In this document: piece by piece, positions 34,835 through 44,305 of the stretch
Position numbering within the stretch: the first letter of the stretch is position 1
Layout: every line of letters starts with the position of its first letter
From: Mesobaculum littorinae
GTDB lineage: Bacteria > Pseudomonadota > Alphaproteobacteria > Rhodobacterales > Rhodobacteraceae
Reading direction: 5' to 3'
DNA: 64,000 bases
NCBI RefSeq assembly: GCF_004011175.1
Contig: NZ_RQXX01000005.1
Span: forward strand, 1 to 64,000
Notes under the pieces: generated by a model
What the model was told of the DNA's origin: nothing
The model's input: the letters and a program-made list of their open reading frames with translations, nothing else
The model's database searches: none
Position numbers and translations under genes: made by a program

Positions 34835-36418
34835 TCATGCCCCCAGATCAATCGTCCTGTCCGGTGCGAGCGATTCAAGGAATGCCGTGTCATGGCTGAT
34901 CGCTAGAATTGCCCCATCATAAGCAGCCAGCGCAGCCTCAAGTGCTGCGATACCATCCAGATCAAGGTGATTGGTCGGCTCGTCCAAGATCAGCAACGGC
35001 GGCGGCGGGGTGCCTCCGAGGGCACAAGCCAGACCAGCGCGCACACGCTCGCCCCCGCTAAACTCTCCCGCGTAACGCAAGGCATCCGCCGCGCGGAAAC
35101 CGAACCTGGCCAGTGCCGCGTGAGCGGTGTGGGGATCAGCCAAGGGGTTAAGGCGGCGGAAATTGTCGCGAAGGGACAAAGCCGGGTCAATCAGGTGGCC
35201 ATGCTGATCCAGCACGGAAAACGGAACCGCGAGCGCCACGCGGCCACTTTGCGGTACGATCTGTCCGGTGATGATCTTCAGGATCGTCGTCTTTCCGCTG
35301 CCATTCGGCCCCGAAATAACAATGCGCTCGGGACCGGTCACGGTCAGCGACAGATCACGGATCAAGGGATGATCGGGGTCATAGCCGCCGGTCACCTTTT
35401 CCAGTCGCAGCACCGTTTTGCCGGTCGCAAGGCCGGTTGGGGGAATGTCCATGCGCAAGGGTTGCAGGGATTCGATCTTTTCGCAGGCGGAAGACACCGC
35501 CTTATCTGCCGCCGCGAGCCGTGCATCGTGCAGCCGGACACCTGCACCGCCCGACGCTTCGGCCCGCCCCTTGGCGGCGTCCATCAGAATTTTGGGCTGA
35601 TCGCCCCTTTCCCGCGCGCGGTGTCCGGCACCGTCCTTGCGGGCCTTACGTTCGCTTGCCTGCTGTGCGCGACGGGCCGCATCGGCGCGGGTTTTCTGCG
35701 CGTGGGCGAGGTCATGCGCTGCCGCATCCATCTCGGTGGCCTTCCGCTCCCGGAAATCGCTGTAGTTTCCGCCGTACCGGGCCGCACCAAGCGAAGTGAG
35801 TTCGACGATAGAGTCCATTTCTTCCAGAATTTCGCGGTCATGGCTGGCGATGATGGCACCACCTGCCCAACCCCGGATGAGGTCAATCACCGCCTTGCGC
35901 CCGTCCCGGTCGAGATTGTTCGTCGGTTCGTCCAGCAACAGAAAATCCGGCTCGGCGAAGATCAGGGCGGCAAGAGCGGCCCGGCTGCGCTGGCCGCCGG
36001 ATAGCGTGGCCAGGAGGGTCTGAGGCCCGACCGACAGACCACAGCGCAAAAGCGCCCCTTCTATCCGCGCGGGCAGGGTCCAATCCGCGTCGGCCAGTTC
36101 ATCGGCATCCGCAAGCCCCGCCTCCGCCCGATCAAGTAGTTCAAGCGCGGATCGCATTCCGAACAGATCAGCGATGCGGTCATCTGGCTGCTTCATCGCC
36201 TCCTGCCGCACCATCGCGACGGAGCCGGTCACGCGGACCTGGCCCGAAGCCGGGCTCAATTCCCCAGAAATCAGGCGAAGCAGGGTGCTCTTGCCGATGC
36301 CATTGCGCCCGACGATGCCGGTGCGCTCCGGGCCGAAAGTCAGGTTAAGGTCGGTATGAAGAGGCGCGTTGTCAGGCGTGGACCAGGACAGGCCGGAGAG
36401 GGAAACGGATGCGGGCAT
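34835..36418 (-). CDS. ABC-F family ATPase
   Basis: 527 residues with two ABC domains and no membrane segment. The first has GRNGIGKST, signature LSGGQRSRAAL and LLLDEPTNNLD. The second has GPNGSGKTT, FSGGERVRAGLA and LILDEPTNHLD. The linker (residues ~220-310) is a charged helical arm (HDLAHAQKTRADAARRAQQ). ABC-F proteins act on ribosomes as translation factors or as antibiotic-protection proteins. It is full length and monocistronic. Confidence 0.92.
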   Translation of the reverse strand: MPASVSLSGLSWSTPDNAPLHTDLNLTFGPERTGIVGRNGIGKSTLLRLISGELSPASGQVRVTGSVAMVRQEAMKQPDDRIADLFGMRSALELLDRAEAGLADADELADADWTLPARIEGALLRCGLSVGPQTLLATLSGGQRSRAALAALIFAEPDFLLLDEPTNNLDRDGRKAVIDLIRGWAGGAIIASHDREILEEMDSIVELTSLGAARYGGNYSDFRERKATEMDAAAHDLAHAQKTRADAARRAQQASERKARKDGAGHRARERGDQPKILMDAAKGRAEASGGAGVRLHDARLAAADKAVSSACEKIESLQPLRMDIPPTGLATGKTVLRLEKVTGGYDPDHPLIRDLSLTVTGPERIVISGPNGSGKTTILKIITGQIVPQSGRVALAVPFSVLDQHGHLIDPALSLRDNFRRLNPLADPHTAHAALARFGFRAADALRYAGEFSGGERVRAGLACALGGTPPPPLLILDEPTNHLDLDGIAALEAALAAYDGAILAISHDTAFLESLAPDRTIDLGA

Positions 36419-36631
36419 GGGGCAGAACTTCTCGCAGCAAAATCGAAGAGGTGAATGCGGCGAGGTTCAGGTCCATGTTGATGGGATCTCCGATTGCGGT
36501 ATGGCTGAAAAGTATTGGTCGCTCGGCGATTCTGCAAGCCAGCGCCAACCGCGCCTTTGGGCGCGAAGCGGACTTGCGGCGGTGCCGCGTTGTACGATGG
36601 CACACCGGCACTGAGTCGGTGAGGAGGTGGC

Positions 36632-37288
36632 ATGCGGTGGAACGGAGGACCCGTCATGTCTGCTGCAAACCTTCCCGCAATTCGCGCCTGCCGCCCCGCA
36701 TGGAACAGAGGCCGTATCGTCGGCCAAAAGCGACCGCTCATGCCCAAGCACGTCTGGGCGATCCGTGTGCGCCTGGAAATCGCCGGGCTCGTACGAGACC
36801 TGGCGCTCTTCAATCTCGCGATCGACAGCAAGCTGCGCGGCTGCGACCTCGTCAAGCTGAGGGTGAGCGACGTTTATACCGCGGATCAGGTCAAGGAACG
36901 GGCCTCGATCACCCAAAGCAAGACGAGGCAACCTGTCCGCTTCGAGATTACCGAGGGGACGCGGAAATCGCTCGCAGCTTGGCTCGATGATCCGCTGATG
37001 CGCGGGTCTGAACATCTCTGGCCGGGGCGTTTCCACGAAAGGCGACATATCTCGACGCGGCAATATGCCCGCCTGGTCCGAGAATGGGTAACCTCGATCG
37101 GCCTAGAGCCCAGTTCCTACGGCACGCATTCGATGCGCCGCACCAAAGTTGCCCAGATCTACCGCAAGACCGGGAACCTGCGCGCCGTTCAGCTGCTGCT
37201 GGGGCACACGAAGATGGACAGCACCGTCCGATACCTCGGTGTAGAGCTCGAAGACGCCCTCGCGATATCCGAGGCGGTCGAGATTTGA
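36632..37288 (+). CDS. Tyrosine recombinase/integrase
   Basis: 218 residues, catalytic domain only. It shows the first Arg in SKLRGCDLVKLRVSDV, the HSMRRTKV box (H-x-x-R-R), the LLGHTKMDSTVRYLGV segment with the second His, and the active Tyr. It is a family common in alphaproteobacteria and distinct from the recombinase at 4036. It may start at the ATG at 36656. It lies beside decayed DNA, consistent with rearrangement of this segment. Confidence 0.83.
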   Translation: MRWNGGPVMSAANLPAIRACRPAWNRGRIVGQKRPLMPKHVWAIRVRLEIAGLVRDLALFNLAIDSKLRGCDLVKLRVSDVYTADQVKERASITQSKTRQPVRFEITEGTRKSLAAWLDDPLMRGSEHLWPGRFHERRHISTRQYARLVREWVTSIGLEPSSYGTHSMRRTKVAQIYRKTGNLRAVQLLLGHTKMDSTVRYLGVELEDALAISEAVEI

Positions 37289-38040
37289 GTGAAAGGGCCG
37301 CACTTCATGGGCGGCCCAATCCGGACCTTTGACGGGAAGACGAGTGCTGCGCCGCGGCTTCGCCGAAGCAGTCGTTCGCGCCAACATACAGCGTAGTTTG
37401 GCCTGTGAGATCGGCTGGCTGGGCTTCTCCGGCGGTAGCTGCGGCTGCTCCATTTCGCCGAGAATGCGAGTAGCATCGGAAGCGATGAGATGATCCACTT
37501 CATCGATGGCGGGCAAAGCCGTCTTTTGTGCTGGAAGTGGCCCCCAGGCGTCAATGCGAGGATGGCTTATGCGGTCAAACTCGTCCGCTCGATCAGCTCG
37601 CCGTCGACGAGAACGTGCTGCGCCTCGCTTCGGCCCTCGATGCGCGACAGAAGCAGGCGGGTAGCTGGATCCCCACGACTTCACCGACCGCTTGAAAGAC
37701 GCTCTCGGACGCAGGGTCCGCCACTTCAGCCTTCCCGAGCCTGCCTTCTGGGCTCTGCTGCTGCTCACAGGCAATTCGCCTTGAATTGCCAAAGGAGACG
37801 TCGTGCAGTTCGCGGACGTGGTCGCGGGCACAACGACATCGACCCGACCTTCGAGATCGAGCGGATCACCGGGACACCGCCGCATACCTTCGCCAGCTTC
37901 CTTTCAGATCATCGGGCGGACTTCACGCAGTCGGTGGCGACCGATCCGTCCGCTCAGCTTGAAGCGACTGTTTTCGTCGGACGCGGATCATGCGCAGCTT
38001 GGGTGCGGCCCCGACGACCGCTTGTCCAAGATTGACGTGA
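37289..38040. pseudogene. Degenerate interval with NmrA-type C-terminal fragment
   Basis: About 750 bp without an intact gene. On the plus strand around 37833-37930 the reading DIDPTFEIERITGTPP...FASFLSDHRADF resembles the C-terminal cap of NmrA/SDR reductases; its N-terminal part is absent. The remaining 37300-37800 shows no recognisable domain on either strand. The fragment probably once belonged with the adjacent LysR. Confidence 0.45.
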
Positions 38041-38057
38041 CCGGCGCGCCGCGTCCG

Positions 38058-38957
38058 TCAGGGGGATGCGGCGGTCCGGGAAAAGAGGCCGCTCACCCAG
38101 TCGAGAAACACGCCCAACCGCCGCGACACAGTTCGGTCGCCCGCATGGATCGCATTGAGCGGCAGCGGTGCCGGGCGGTAATCGGGCAGCACCTCGACCA
38201 GCGAACCGGAGCGGAGGTCGTCCGTGAACCGGTAGCGCGGGGCCTGGATCAGCCCCAGCCCCTGCCGCGCGAGCCCTGCCGCAGTGTCGGAATTATCCGT
38301 TGACACCACGCAGTCGAGGCGCCGGGCGTGCAGCGCACCATCGTGAGTGAACTCCAGCGGCAGCAGATCGCCCGTGCGCGAGGACAGAAACCCGACCATC
38401 CGGTGCCCCTCCAGATCGTCGATCCCGTGCGGCGTTCCGTGCCGGGCCAGGTAGTCAGGGCTGGCGCAGGTGATCTCGGGCAATTCGCCGAGCCGCCGCA
38501 TCTTCAGGCTGCTGTCCTCGGGCTGCCCCGCCCTGAGCGCGCAATCGACGCCGTCCTGCACGATATTCGCGAAGCGGTCGCTCTGCGAGAAGGCGATGGT
38601 CAGCCCCGGATAAGTATCGAGGAACGCCGGCAAATGCGGCACCAGGAAGGTGCGCGTCAGAAGGCCGGGCGCGTCGATGCGCAGATGCCCCGCGGGGCGC
38701 GCAGTGCCGAAGGCGCCGAACGTGTCCTCGACCTGCGCCAGGATCTCCCGGGCGCGACGGTAGAGCTCTTCTCCTTCGGGCGTGACGGCAACGTGCCGCG
38801 TCGTGCGCGCCAGCAGGCGGGCGCCGGTCTCGCGCTCCAGAAGAGCGATCGCATTTGTCGCGGTCGAGCGGGCGACTCCGAGATCGCGCGCGGCCCGCGC
38901 GAAGCTGCCGCCTTCGACGATCCGGGTGAAGAGTTCGAGACGGTCCAGCCTGTCCAT
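38058..38957 (-). CDS. LysR-family transcriptional regulator
   Basis: 299 residues. The N-terminal HTH has GGSFARAARDLGVARSTATNAI, with linker TTRHVAVTPEGEELYRRA and a PBP-like effector domain. It is divergent from an SDR-tautomerase pair 101 bp away, the likely targets. It is also near the eroded NmrA fragment. Confidence 0.88.
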   Translation of the reverse strand: MDRLDRLELFTRIVEGGSFARAARDLGVARSTATNAIALLERETGARLLARTTRHVAVTPEGEELYRRAREILAQVEDTFGAFGTARPAGHLRIDAPGLLTRTFLVPHLPAFLDTYPGLTIAFSQSDRFANIVQDGVDCALRAGQPEDSSLKMRRLGELPEITCASPDYLARHGTPHGIDDLEGHRMVGFLSSRTGDLLPLEFTHDGALHARRLDCVVSTDNSDTAAGLARQGLGLIQAPRYRFTDDLRSGSLVEVLPDYRPAPLPLNAIHAGDRTVSRRLGVFLDWVSGLFSRTAASP

Positions 38958-39058
38958 CGGGATTATTAGCCCAAACAGAATTATGATGTCAAATTCTCGG
39001 TAATTGTTCGCCTCGACAGGAGGGATTAGCTCCAGCTCGTAACAGAACGGACCTGTCT

Positions 39059-39796
39059 ATGACCCATCATACCAGAACTGCCATCGTCACCGGCGCCTCG
39101 CGCGGCATCGGGGCGGAAATCGCCCGCCACCTCGCCGCCGACGGCATCGCCGTCGCGGTGAACTACGCCAGCAGCCCCGACTCCGCCGAAGCGGTGGTGG
39201 CTGACATTTCCGACCGCAACGGCCGTGCCGTCGCGATACAAACGGACCTCACCGACCCGTCCGCGGCCACGCGTCTCTTCGACGCCGCGGAGGCGGCTTT
39301 CGGACCCGTCGATATCCTGATCAACAATGCCGGGATGATGAAACTGGCGCCAATCGCGGAGGCGGATGACGCCCAGATCGACGCCCACATGACCCTCAAC
39401 TTAGCCGCGCCTGTCCGGCTGATGCGCGAGGCGGCGCGCAGACTCGGCGCGGGCGGGCGGATCGTCAGCCTCTCTTCCTCCGTCGTCGGCCTCTACCAGC
39501 CGGGCTATGGCCTCTACGCCGGGACCAAGGCTGCGATCGAGGCGGTGACCCATGTCCTCGCGAAGGAGCTGGGGCCAAAGGGTATCACGGTCAATGCCGT
39601 CGCGCCCGGTCCCGTGGCCACCGATTTCTTCCTGGCGGGCAAGAGCGATGCGCTGGTGGCACAGATCGAGGCCATGAACCCGTTCGGCCGCCTTGGCACG
39701 CCGCAGGACATCGCGCGCGTCGTGCGGTTCCTCGCCAGCGACGAGGCCGCATGGATCAGCGGACAGGTGATCCGCGCCAATGGCGGAGTGATCTGA
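39059..39796 (+). CDS. Short-chain dehydrogenase/reductase
   Basis: 245 residues, classical SDR. It has TGASRGIGAEIA (TGxxxGxG), NNAGM, catalytic Ser in SLSSSVVG, and Tyr/Lys in YGLYAGTKAA, with the C-terminus ISGQVIRANGG. It resembles FabG/3-oxoacyl-ACP reductase or glucose-dehydrogenase types. It is followed by a tautomerase gene on the same strand and divergent from LysR. Confidence 0.92.
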   Translation: MTHHTRTAIVTGASRGIGAEIARHLAADGIAVAVNYASSPDSAEAVVADISDRNGRAVAIQTDLTDPSAATRLFDAAEAAFGPVDILINNAGMMKLAPIAEADDAQIDAHMTLNLAAPVRLMREAARRLGAGGRIVSLSSSVVGLYQPGYGLYAGTKAAIEAVTHVLAKELGPKGITVNAVAPGPVATDFFLAGKSDALVAQIEAMNPFGRLGTPQDIARVVRFLASDEAAWISGQVIRANGGVI

Positions 39797-39884
39797 CCCG
39801 CGCTGCCTCCTACGACCCAACGCCTCCGCCGGATCGGCCGTGCCGGTCCGCCGTTTCTCCGACCCGACCCTGAAAGGACATCCC

Positions 39885-40094
39885 ATGCCGTTTGTGAATA
39901 TCAAGACGCCCGAAGCCGCCCTGACCGCCGAGCAGAAGGCCGAGATCGGCCACCGCATAACCGACCTTCTGGTCGAATTCTTCTCCGAAGCGGCGCGGCC
40001 GCACACAATGGTTCTGATCGAAGAGGTGAAGGACGGCGGCTACTACCGCGCCGACGAACCCTTCGTCATTCCGGACGACTACAGAGCCGCGTGA
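39885..40094 (+). CDS. 4-oxalocrotonate tautomerase-family protein
   Basis: 69 residues from MPFVNIKTPEAALTAEQK. The protein presents the N-terminal Pro after Met removal, which is the catalytic base of tautomerases. EVKDGGYYRADEPF resembles the conserved C-terminal strand. The start at 39885 is fixed by Pro2. It is 88 bp downstream of the SDR, probably in the same operon under the LysR. Confidence 0.82.
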   Translation: MPFVNIKTPEAALTAEQKAEIGHRITDLLVEFFSEAARPHTMVLIEEVKDGGYYRADEPFVIPDDYRAA

Positions 40095-40102
40095 TCCAGG
40101 GA

Positions 40103-40132
40103 TGCCGCTGGCCGTTCAAACGGCCAGCGGCA
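40103..40132 (+). terminator. Strong hairpin after the tautomerase gene
   Basis: A perfect 14-bp stem TGCCGCTGGCCGTT / AACGGCCAGCGGCA, nine bases after the stop codon, with a tight loop. There is no T-tract, so it is called a probable terminator or RNA-stabilising hairpin. The rest of 40133-40460 shows no gene. Confidence 0.55.
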
Positions 40133-40460
40133 CGAAGGGCGGCCGCCCGCTCCCGACGCATCGGGACTCAGAACGACCGAGCTTTTCTCGAATTCGAAGC
40201 TCAATCTGCTGCATATGCCAAAGCTCGACAGGCCGTGAATGCGGCTGCTGACCTGCCCGAACGGGTCCGGGTGGCGAAATTCGGTGCGAACGGTCCACAG
40301 CGGCTGGATCGGGAACACTAAATGGATGTCCGATTCAGCACCCGAACCAAGATATCCTGTGGACCGCAGGGAAGATCGGTTCTCCGCCCACCATGCTTAA
40401 GGCAGGCCCCAGCGTTGTCGCTGCTAGGACCGCGTCAAAGGGGCTTTATCAGGTCGGTCA

Positions 40461-40631
40461 TCAACGTTTCGCCTTTTGCAGAGCCAGCGTGCGGTAGACG
40501 GTTGGCCGCGAGGCCGAAAAGAATTCGATCAAGTCCGACACCGAATACTCTTCAGTTGCATGCATCCGGGTCAGCTCCGCTGCCTGCCGGACAGAGTGCT
40601 TTGGTTCCCCGCCCCTCAGCTTCCCCTTGCC
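40461..40631 (-). pseudogene. C-terminal fragment of a serine recombinase/resolvase
   Basis: The frame reads [20 protein letters not shown], then EYSVSDLIEFFSASRPTVYRTL, the C-terminal HTH of a Tn3-type resolvase/invertase. The N-terminal catalytic domain is missing, and the frame joins IS3 transposase DNA at about 40630. Confidence 0.65.
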
Positions 40632-41420
40632 AATCCATTCTTTGACACGAACTCGACAGGCGGGATGTGCCCCAGCCCCGAGTGAGGGCGGTTGCGACTG
40701 TCGTCGTACTGCCACGAAAGGGACTTTGCGCGAGCCTCGGCCAGCGAAGAGAACAGCGTCTGGTTGAGAAACTCCTCCCGGGAACGACCGCTAAAGCTCT
40801 CGACAAAGCCATTCTGCATGGGCGTTTCCGGGGCCAGGCGACACCTGTGCGCAGGCGCCAGCTCGGCACGGCCGTCGAGGTCAGCTCCGTCGCTTTGTCC
40901 GAGACTACCGTCGCGGGCCGACCCCGCCGACAGATCAACGCATCAAGCTCGCGTACAACGCAGAAGCCGAAGAGCAACGTGTCCGCCACCGCGCGGGGCA
41001 TTCCCGGCTGGAGTCGTCGACCACGACCTAAACCCGGAAACGGCGACCATCCGTCAGAGCGTCGCTTAGGAAGTCGAGGCTCCAGCGCTGGTTTACGGCA
41101 TCGGGCACCAGCATTGGTCTGCGCGTTCCCAGAGCCTGCCTCCGACCGGCCCGGCGGCGCACTTGGAGCCCCTGACGCCGACAGAGCCGCCTGAGCTTCC
41201 TAAGCTACGGGCTCTCCAGCGCCCTATGACGTCGGGCATGCGACACCTTGAGGCGACCGAACCGCGCCTTCTACTTGTAGAACGTCGCCGTGCTGACACC
41301 GTGCGTGCGACAGATATCAACCGGCGTCAGCCCTGCCTTCTGCTCCTTCAGCGTCCCGATGATCTGGTTCAGATGGGCTTACGCGGCCCACCTGGGCCGC
41401 GTAAGCCCATCTTCACCCCG
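40632..41420 (-). mobile_element. Decayed IS3-family element, copy 1
   Basis: Reading the minus strand: an OrfA-like segment (LNQIIGTLKEQKAGLTPVDI then HGVSTATFYK, followed by a stop), then OrfB pieces in different frames, [19 protein letters not shown] and [19 protein letters not shown] with [14 protein letters not shown]. The order is that of an IS3 element; several frameshifts and stops make it inactive. The OrfA end carries a perfect 20-bp fold-back at 41371-41412. Confidence 0.75.
41371..41412. repeat. Perfect 20-bp fold-back
   Basis: The arms 41371-41390 and 41393-41412 are exact reverse complements separated by CC. The left arm belongs to the IS3 OrfA relic (…CCAT/ATGGGC). The right arm may be an inverted copy made during breakage. 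Confidence 0.9.
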
Positions 41421-41489
41421 TGAACCTTGATCGCGTCATCGTCCGTATCCTGGCTGGAACGGACTCCCCCTCAAACCGGAGGAGGAAAC

Positions 41490-41640
41490 GCGCCTCAGGT
41501 CAGCTCTTGAGGAAGGCAAAATGCAGCACGGGCCCGTCCATGCTCGCAGCGTGCCCGGTGCAAACGTCATGCATTCCGTCCCGTCGGAACCGTGCTTCGG
41601 AGCGGCCTTTCGCGGACAATCACTCGAAGGCACATAGTGA
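41490..41640. repeat. Dispersed repeat, copy 2
   Basis: Matches 5175-5320 over about 140 bp with scattered substitutions, in the same orientation. It follows the IS3 relic directly. Confidence 0.65.
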
Positions 41641-41793
41641 GCTTCGCTGCGGCTACACCAAGGGCTGCTTTCGCAGATCGCACCAAAACGGTAGTCTTCG
41701 TAACACGCTTCGACGGTGACTCTGTGGGTCACGCGACCGTCGAGTGGCGGGCCGTATATTGTCGTTCGAGCGAAAAAACACCAAACTCAGCCC

Positions 41794-42789
41794 ATGTCAT
41801 CCACGTCACCGAAACCGGACTCGGCCACGCCGCTGCGAACGCGCCTTGCCATCGCATTCGCGCTAGCCTTCTTCTATGGGCTTTTGCTTTATTTTGCGAT
41901 CTGGGCCGGCGGCACCGAGCAGCGCAGCTGGATTCCCTTCCTGGCGGGCCTCTTTCTGATGCCCATGGCGATCGCGAGCGTTGCCACCAGCATCGCCGAT
42001 CCGCGCGGCGAACGCCCAATCTGGCGACATATCCGAAACGGATGGCTGGTGATCTGGGCGCTGGTCGCGATCAGCCTGCTGTTTCTGGGCGAGGGCGGGA
42101 TCTGCGCGGTCATGGCCGCGCCCTGCTTCATGGCGGCGGCGGCCGCCGGATCGGCGTTGACCAGCGCCGTGCTGGGCCATCTGCGCAGGCGGGCGGGCAC
42201 GACATTCGCGATTGCCCTGCCGCTTTTGCCCCTGCTGGCGTTGCCGTTCGAGCCGATGCTGAGCTATGCGGACCACCACGGCGCGGTCACGTCGGTGCGG
42301 GTGATCGACGCGTCGCCCGAGGATGTCTGGCGTCACACCGTCGCCGTCACGGATATCAAGCGGGGCGAGCTGCCGTTCAGTTTCAGCCACGATATCGTCG
42401 GTGCACCGCGCCCGGAGTCTGCGACGCTTGAGGGACACGGCGTTGGTGCCGTGCGCCATGTGCGTTGGAGCCGAGGAGTCCGGTTCGACGAAGTCATCAC
42501 GGATTGGGAGCGGAACCGGCATCTGGCCTGGACCTTCCAATTCGGCGAGGATGCGATCCCCGCGTCGGTCGAGGCGCATATCGATGTCGATAGCGCGTAT
42601 CTGAAGGTCGCGACCGGGGAGTATACGCTGGACGCATTGCCCGGCGGGCGCACGCGTCTGACGCTGACGACGCGCTATATCATCGCGACACCGATCAACG
42701 CTTATTGCGACTTCTGGGGGCGCATTTTCCTGGATGATTTTCACGGTGCGGTCCTGAGCGTGATCAAGGCCCGTGCGGAAAAGGCGTAG
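41794..42789 (+). CDS. Membrane protein with C-terminal SRPBCC/START-like domain
   Basis: 331 residues from MSSTSPKPDSATP. Four hydrophobic segments occupy residues ~20-150 (AIAFALAFFYGLLLYFAIWAG, LAGLFLMPMAIASVATSI, and two more). The C-terminal 170 residues form a ligand-binding START/polyketide-cyclase-like fold (VTSVRVIDASPEDVWRHTV, WERNRHLAWTFQF). This architecture occurs in uncharacterised alphaproteobacterial proteins; its ligand is unknown. It is monocistronic between IS relics, and intact. Confidence 0.78.
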   Translation: MSSTSPKPDSATPLRTRLAIAFALAFFYGLLLYFAIWAGGTEQRSWIPFLAGLFLMPMAIASVATSIADPRGERPIWRHIRNGWLVIWALVAISLLFLGEGGICAVMAAPCFMAAAAAGSALTSAVLGHLRRRAGTTFAIALPLLPLLALPFEPMLSYADHHGAVTSVRVIDASPEDVWRHTVAVTDIKRGELPFSFSHDIVGAPRPESATLEGHGVGAVRHVRWSRGVRFDEVITDWERNRHLAWTFQFGEDAIPASVEAHIDVDSAYLKVATGEYTLDALPGGRTRLTLTTRYIIATPINAYCDFWGRIFLDDFHGAVLSVIKARAEKA

Positions 42790-43240
42790 AACGCAGAAGG
42801 GCGGCGGCTCTGCACAATTGATGTCCTCGATTGACGTTTTTATTGAAGCTACAAACCAATCGTGAGCACCCCGGACAACCCAGAGGCCCATGCGCGATGC
42901 AATGGCATGGATCGTCGCTGATAGTTGCGGTGAGCGAATTGACAAAGCCCCCAACGGGTCCACTCACACCAGTGCGCCCCACGCCATCCGCTCGTGCTCC
43001 TCGGACAGCATTCCACAAAGCGCACGACAGTCCGTCTTGTCGGACGCCAGAAGCGGAATGCGTTTTAGAACTCTCATATTCGACACATGCGGAAAAACGC
43101 CTTGTCCGAGGCTGCCACGAGCGACGTTCAACCCAAGTATTCGTCGAAGGTTTTTGGTTGTTCTTCCTCAGCGGACGTCCGCGCATCACCTGGCCTGCCC
43201 GCACAAAAGTGATCCACCCTAAAGCAGGCTTTCGAGCCAG
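42790..43240. other. Interval without a supported gene
   Basis: Between the SRPBCC gene and the second IS3 relic. A short minus-strand frame (43084-42965) starting VSNMRVLKRIPLLAS is too short to support. TTGACGTTTTTATTG near 42832 is AT-rich. Confidence 0.35.
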
Positions 43241-44046
43241 ATGAAGGACGTGAAATGGGGCGGATCGACGCTCCAGCAGAGCACACAAGCCTGAGGAAAT
43301 CGTCGCGAAGCTCCGGCAGGTCGACGAGTTGGTATTGCAAGGCAAATCCGTATCCGCGTCGGTCCGGTCGATCGGGGGTGAGGAATCGGCGCGCCACCTG
43401 TCCAAGCGCCATGCCGAACCAGGTCAACTGTTGCGGCTGGCCCAAGGGACGGCCATGTCCGGTCGCCATGGTTGCGCCATGGGCCCTAGCGATCATGACG
43501 ACGGTCCGAGGACAAGGGCGCGTGCGATACGTACCCGCCGGGAGTTAAACTCGACCGCGTTGATCGATGTCCCGACCGGCCTGCTCCTCCGCGAGGAGTG
43601 CCCGGCCACGTCCGGTCGGTATTGCCCGTTTAGGCGCCATCGGTGCGAACCCGATGGTCGACAGCCCTGAGTTCATCGCCAAGGCGGTGCGGGACTGGAT
43701 CGGTGCCCTTGGCGCGAAGACGGCTTTCATCGAGGCTGGCAGTCCGTGGGACCTTCGAGGATCGGGAAACGGTCCAGCGGACCGTTTTCCCGAGGCAGGC
43801 TACTGCGAGAGCGCCAACCCGAAGCGCCGCGACGACCTTCTGAACGGCGAGGTGTTCTACGCCCTGACCAACGTGCGTGTGGTGATCCAAGCATGGCGGG
43901 CCCATTACGATACCATCCGGCCTCTCGCGTCCGCGGGCTACCGGCCACCCGCGCCAGAGGCAGTCCACTGGAGCCCTCCCGACGGCGGATCACCGCCGAC
44001 CCAGTCAACGTCAGTGGCACCGAGACCCGTCATGAACCAAGTCTGA
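43241..44046 (+). mobile_element. Decayed IS3-family element, copy 2
   Basis: An OrfA N-terminus (KPEEIVAKLRQVDELVLQGK) at ~43289-43360 breaks after RSIG. The middle is scrambled. From 43650 an OrfB C-terminus appears: SPEFIAKAVRDWIGALGAKT, then YCESANPKRRDDLLNGEVFY and HYDTIRPLASAGYRPPAPEA. It is interrupted between SPW and GYCES by a palindromic insert. It is a different IS3 lineage from the first copy. Confidence 0.75.
43745..43796. repeat. Palindromic insert in the IS3 orfB relic
   Basis: Inside the otherwise contiguous ...GSPW / GYCES... reading lies about 47 extra bases containing GGGAAACGGTCC-AGC-GGACCGTTTTCCC. It replaces the usual short ENG/DNG codons. It looks like a miniature palindromic element or a replication-slip palindrome. 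Confidence 0.6.
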
Positions 44047-44305
44047 AACCGGCCCACCCGATAGCGCTAGGGCATGAAGACCTTGTCCCGTAGGGCTTTC
44101 GTCCAAGCCGACGCATGGATCGCCCCATCAATCACCTAAGTGCCCCCTCCTTCCGATGTGCACGACAACGCCGCGGAACAGCGACGGCGTCGAACCCTTG
44201 TCATGCGCGGCGGGTGCTGGCAAAAGTCCTAAATGAACCGTGCATAGGTCCAACCCGAGAGCTCGACTCACATTTTAAACCAATAAACAAGTTCTGGAAG
44301 AACCG

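Noticed and set aside
37103-37885. 260-codon minus frame over the recombinase 3' end and degenerate interval
   Set aside because: It overlaps the recombinase coding end and shows no recognisable domain; most of it is shadow.
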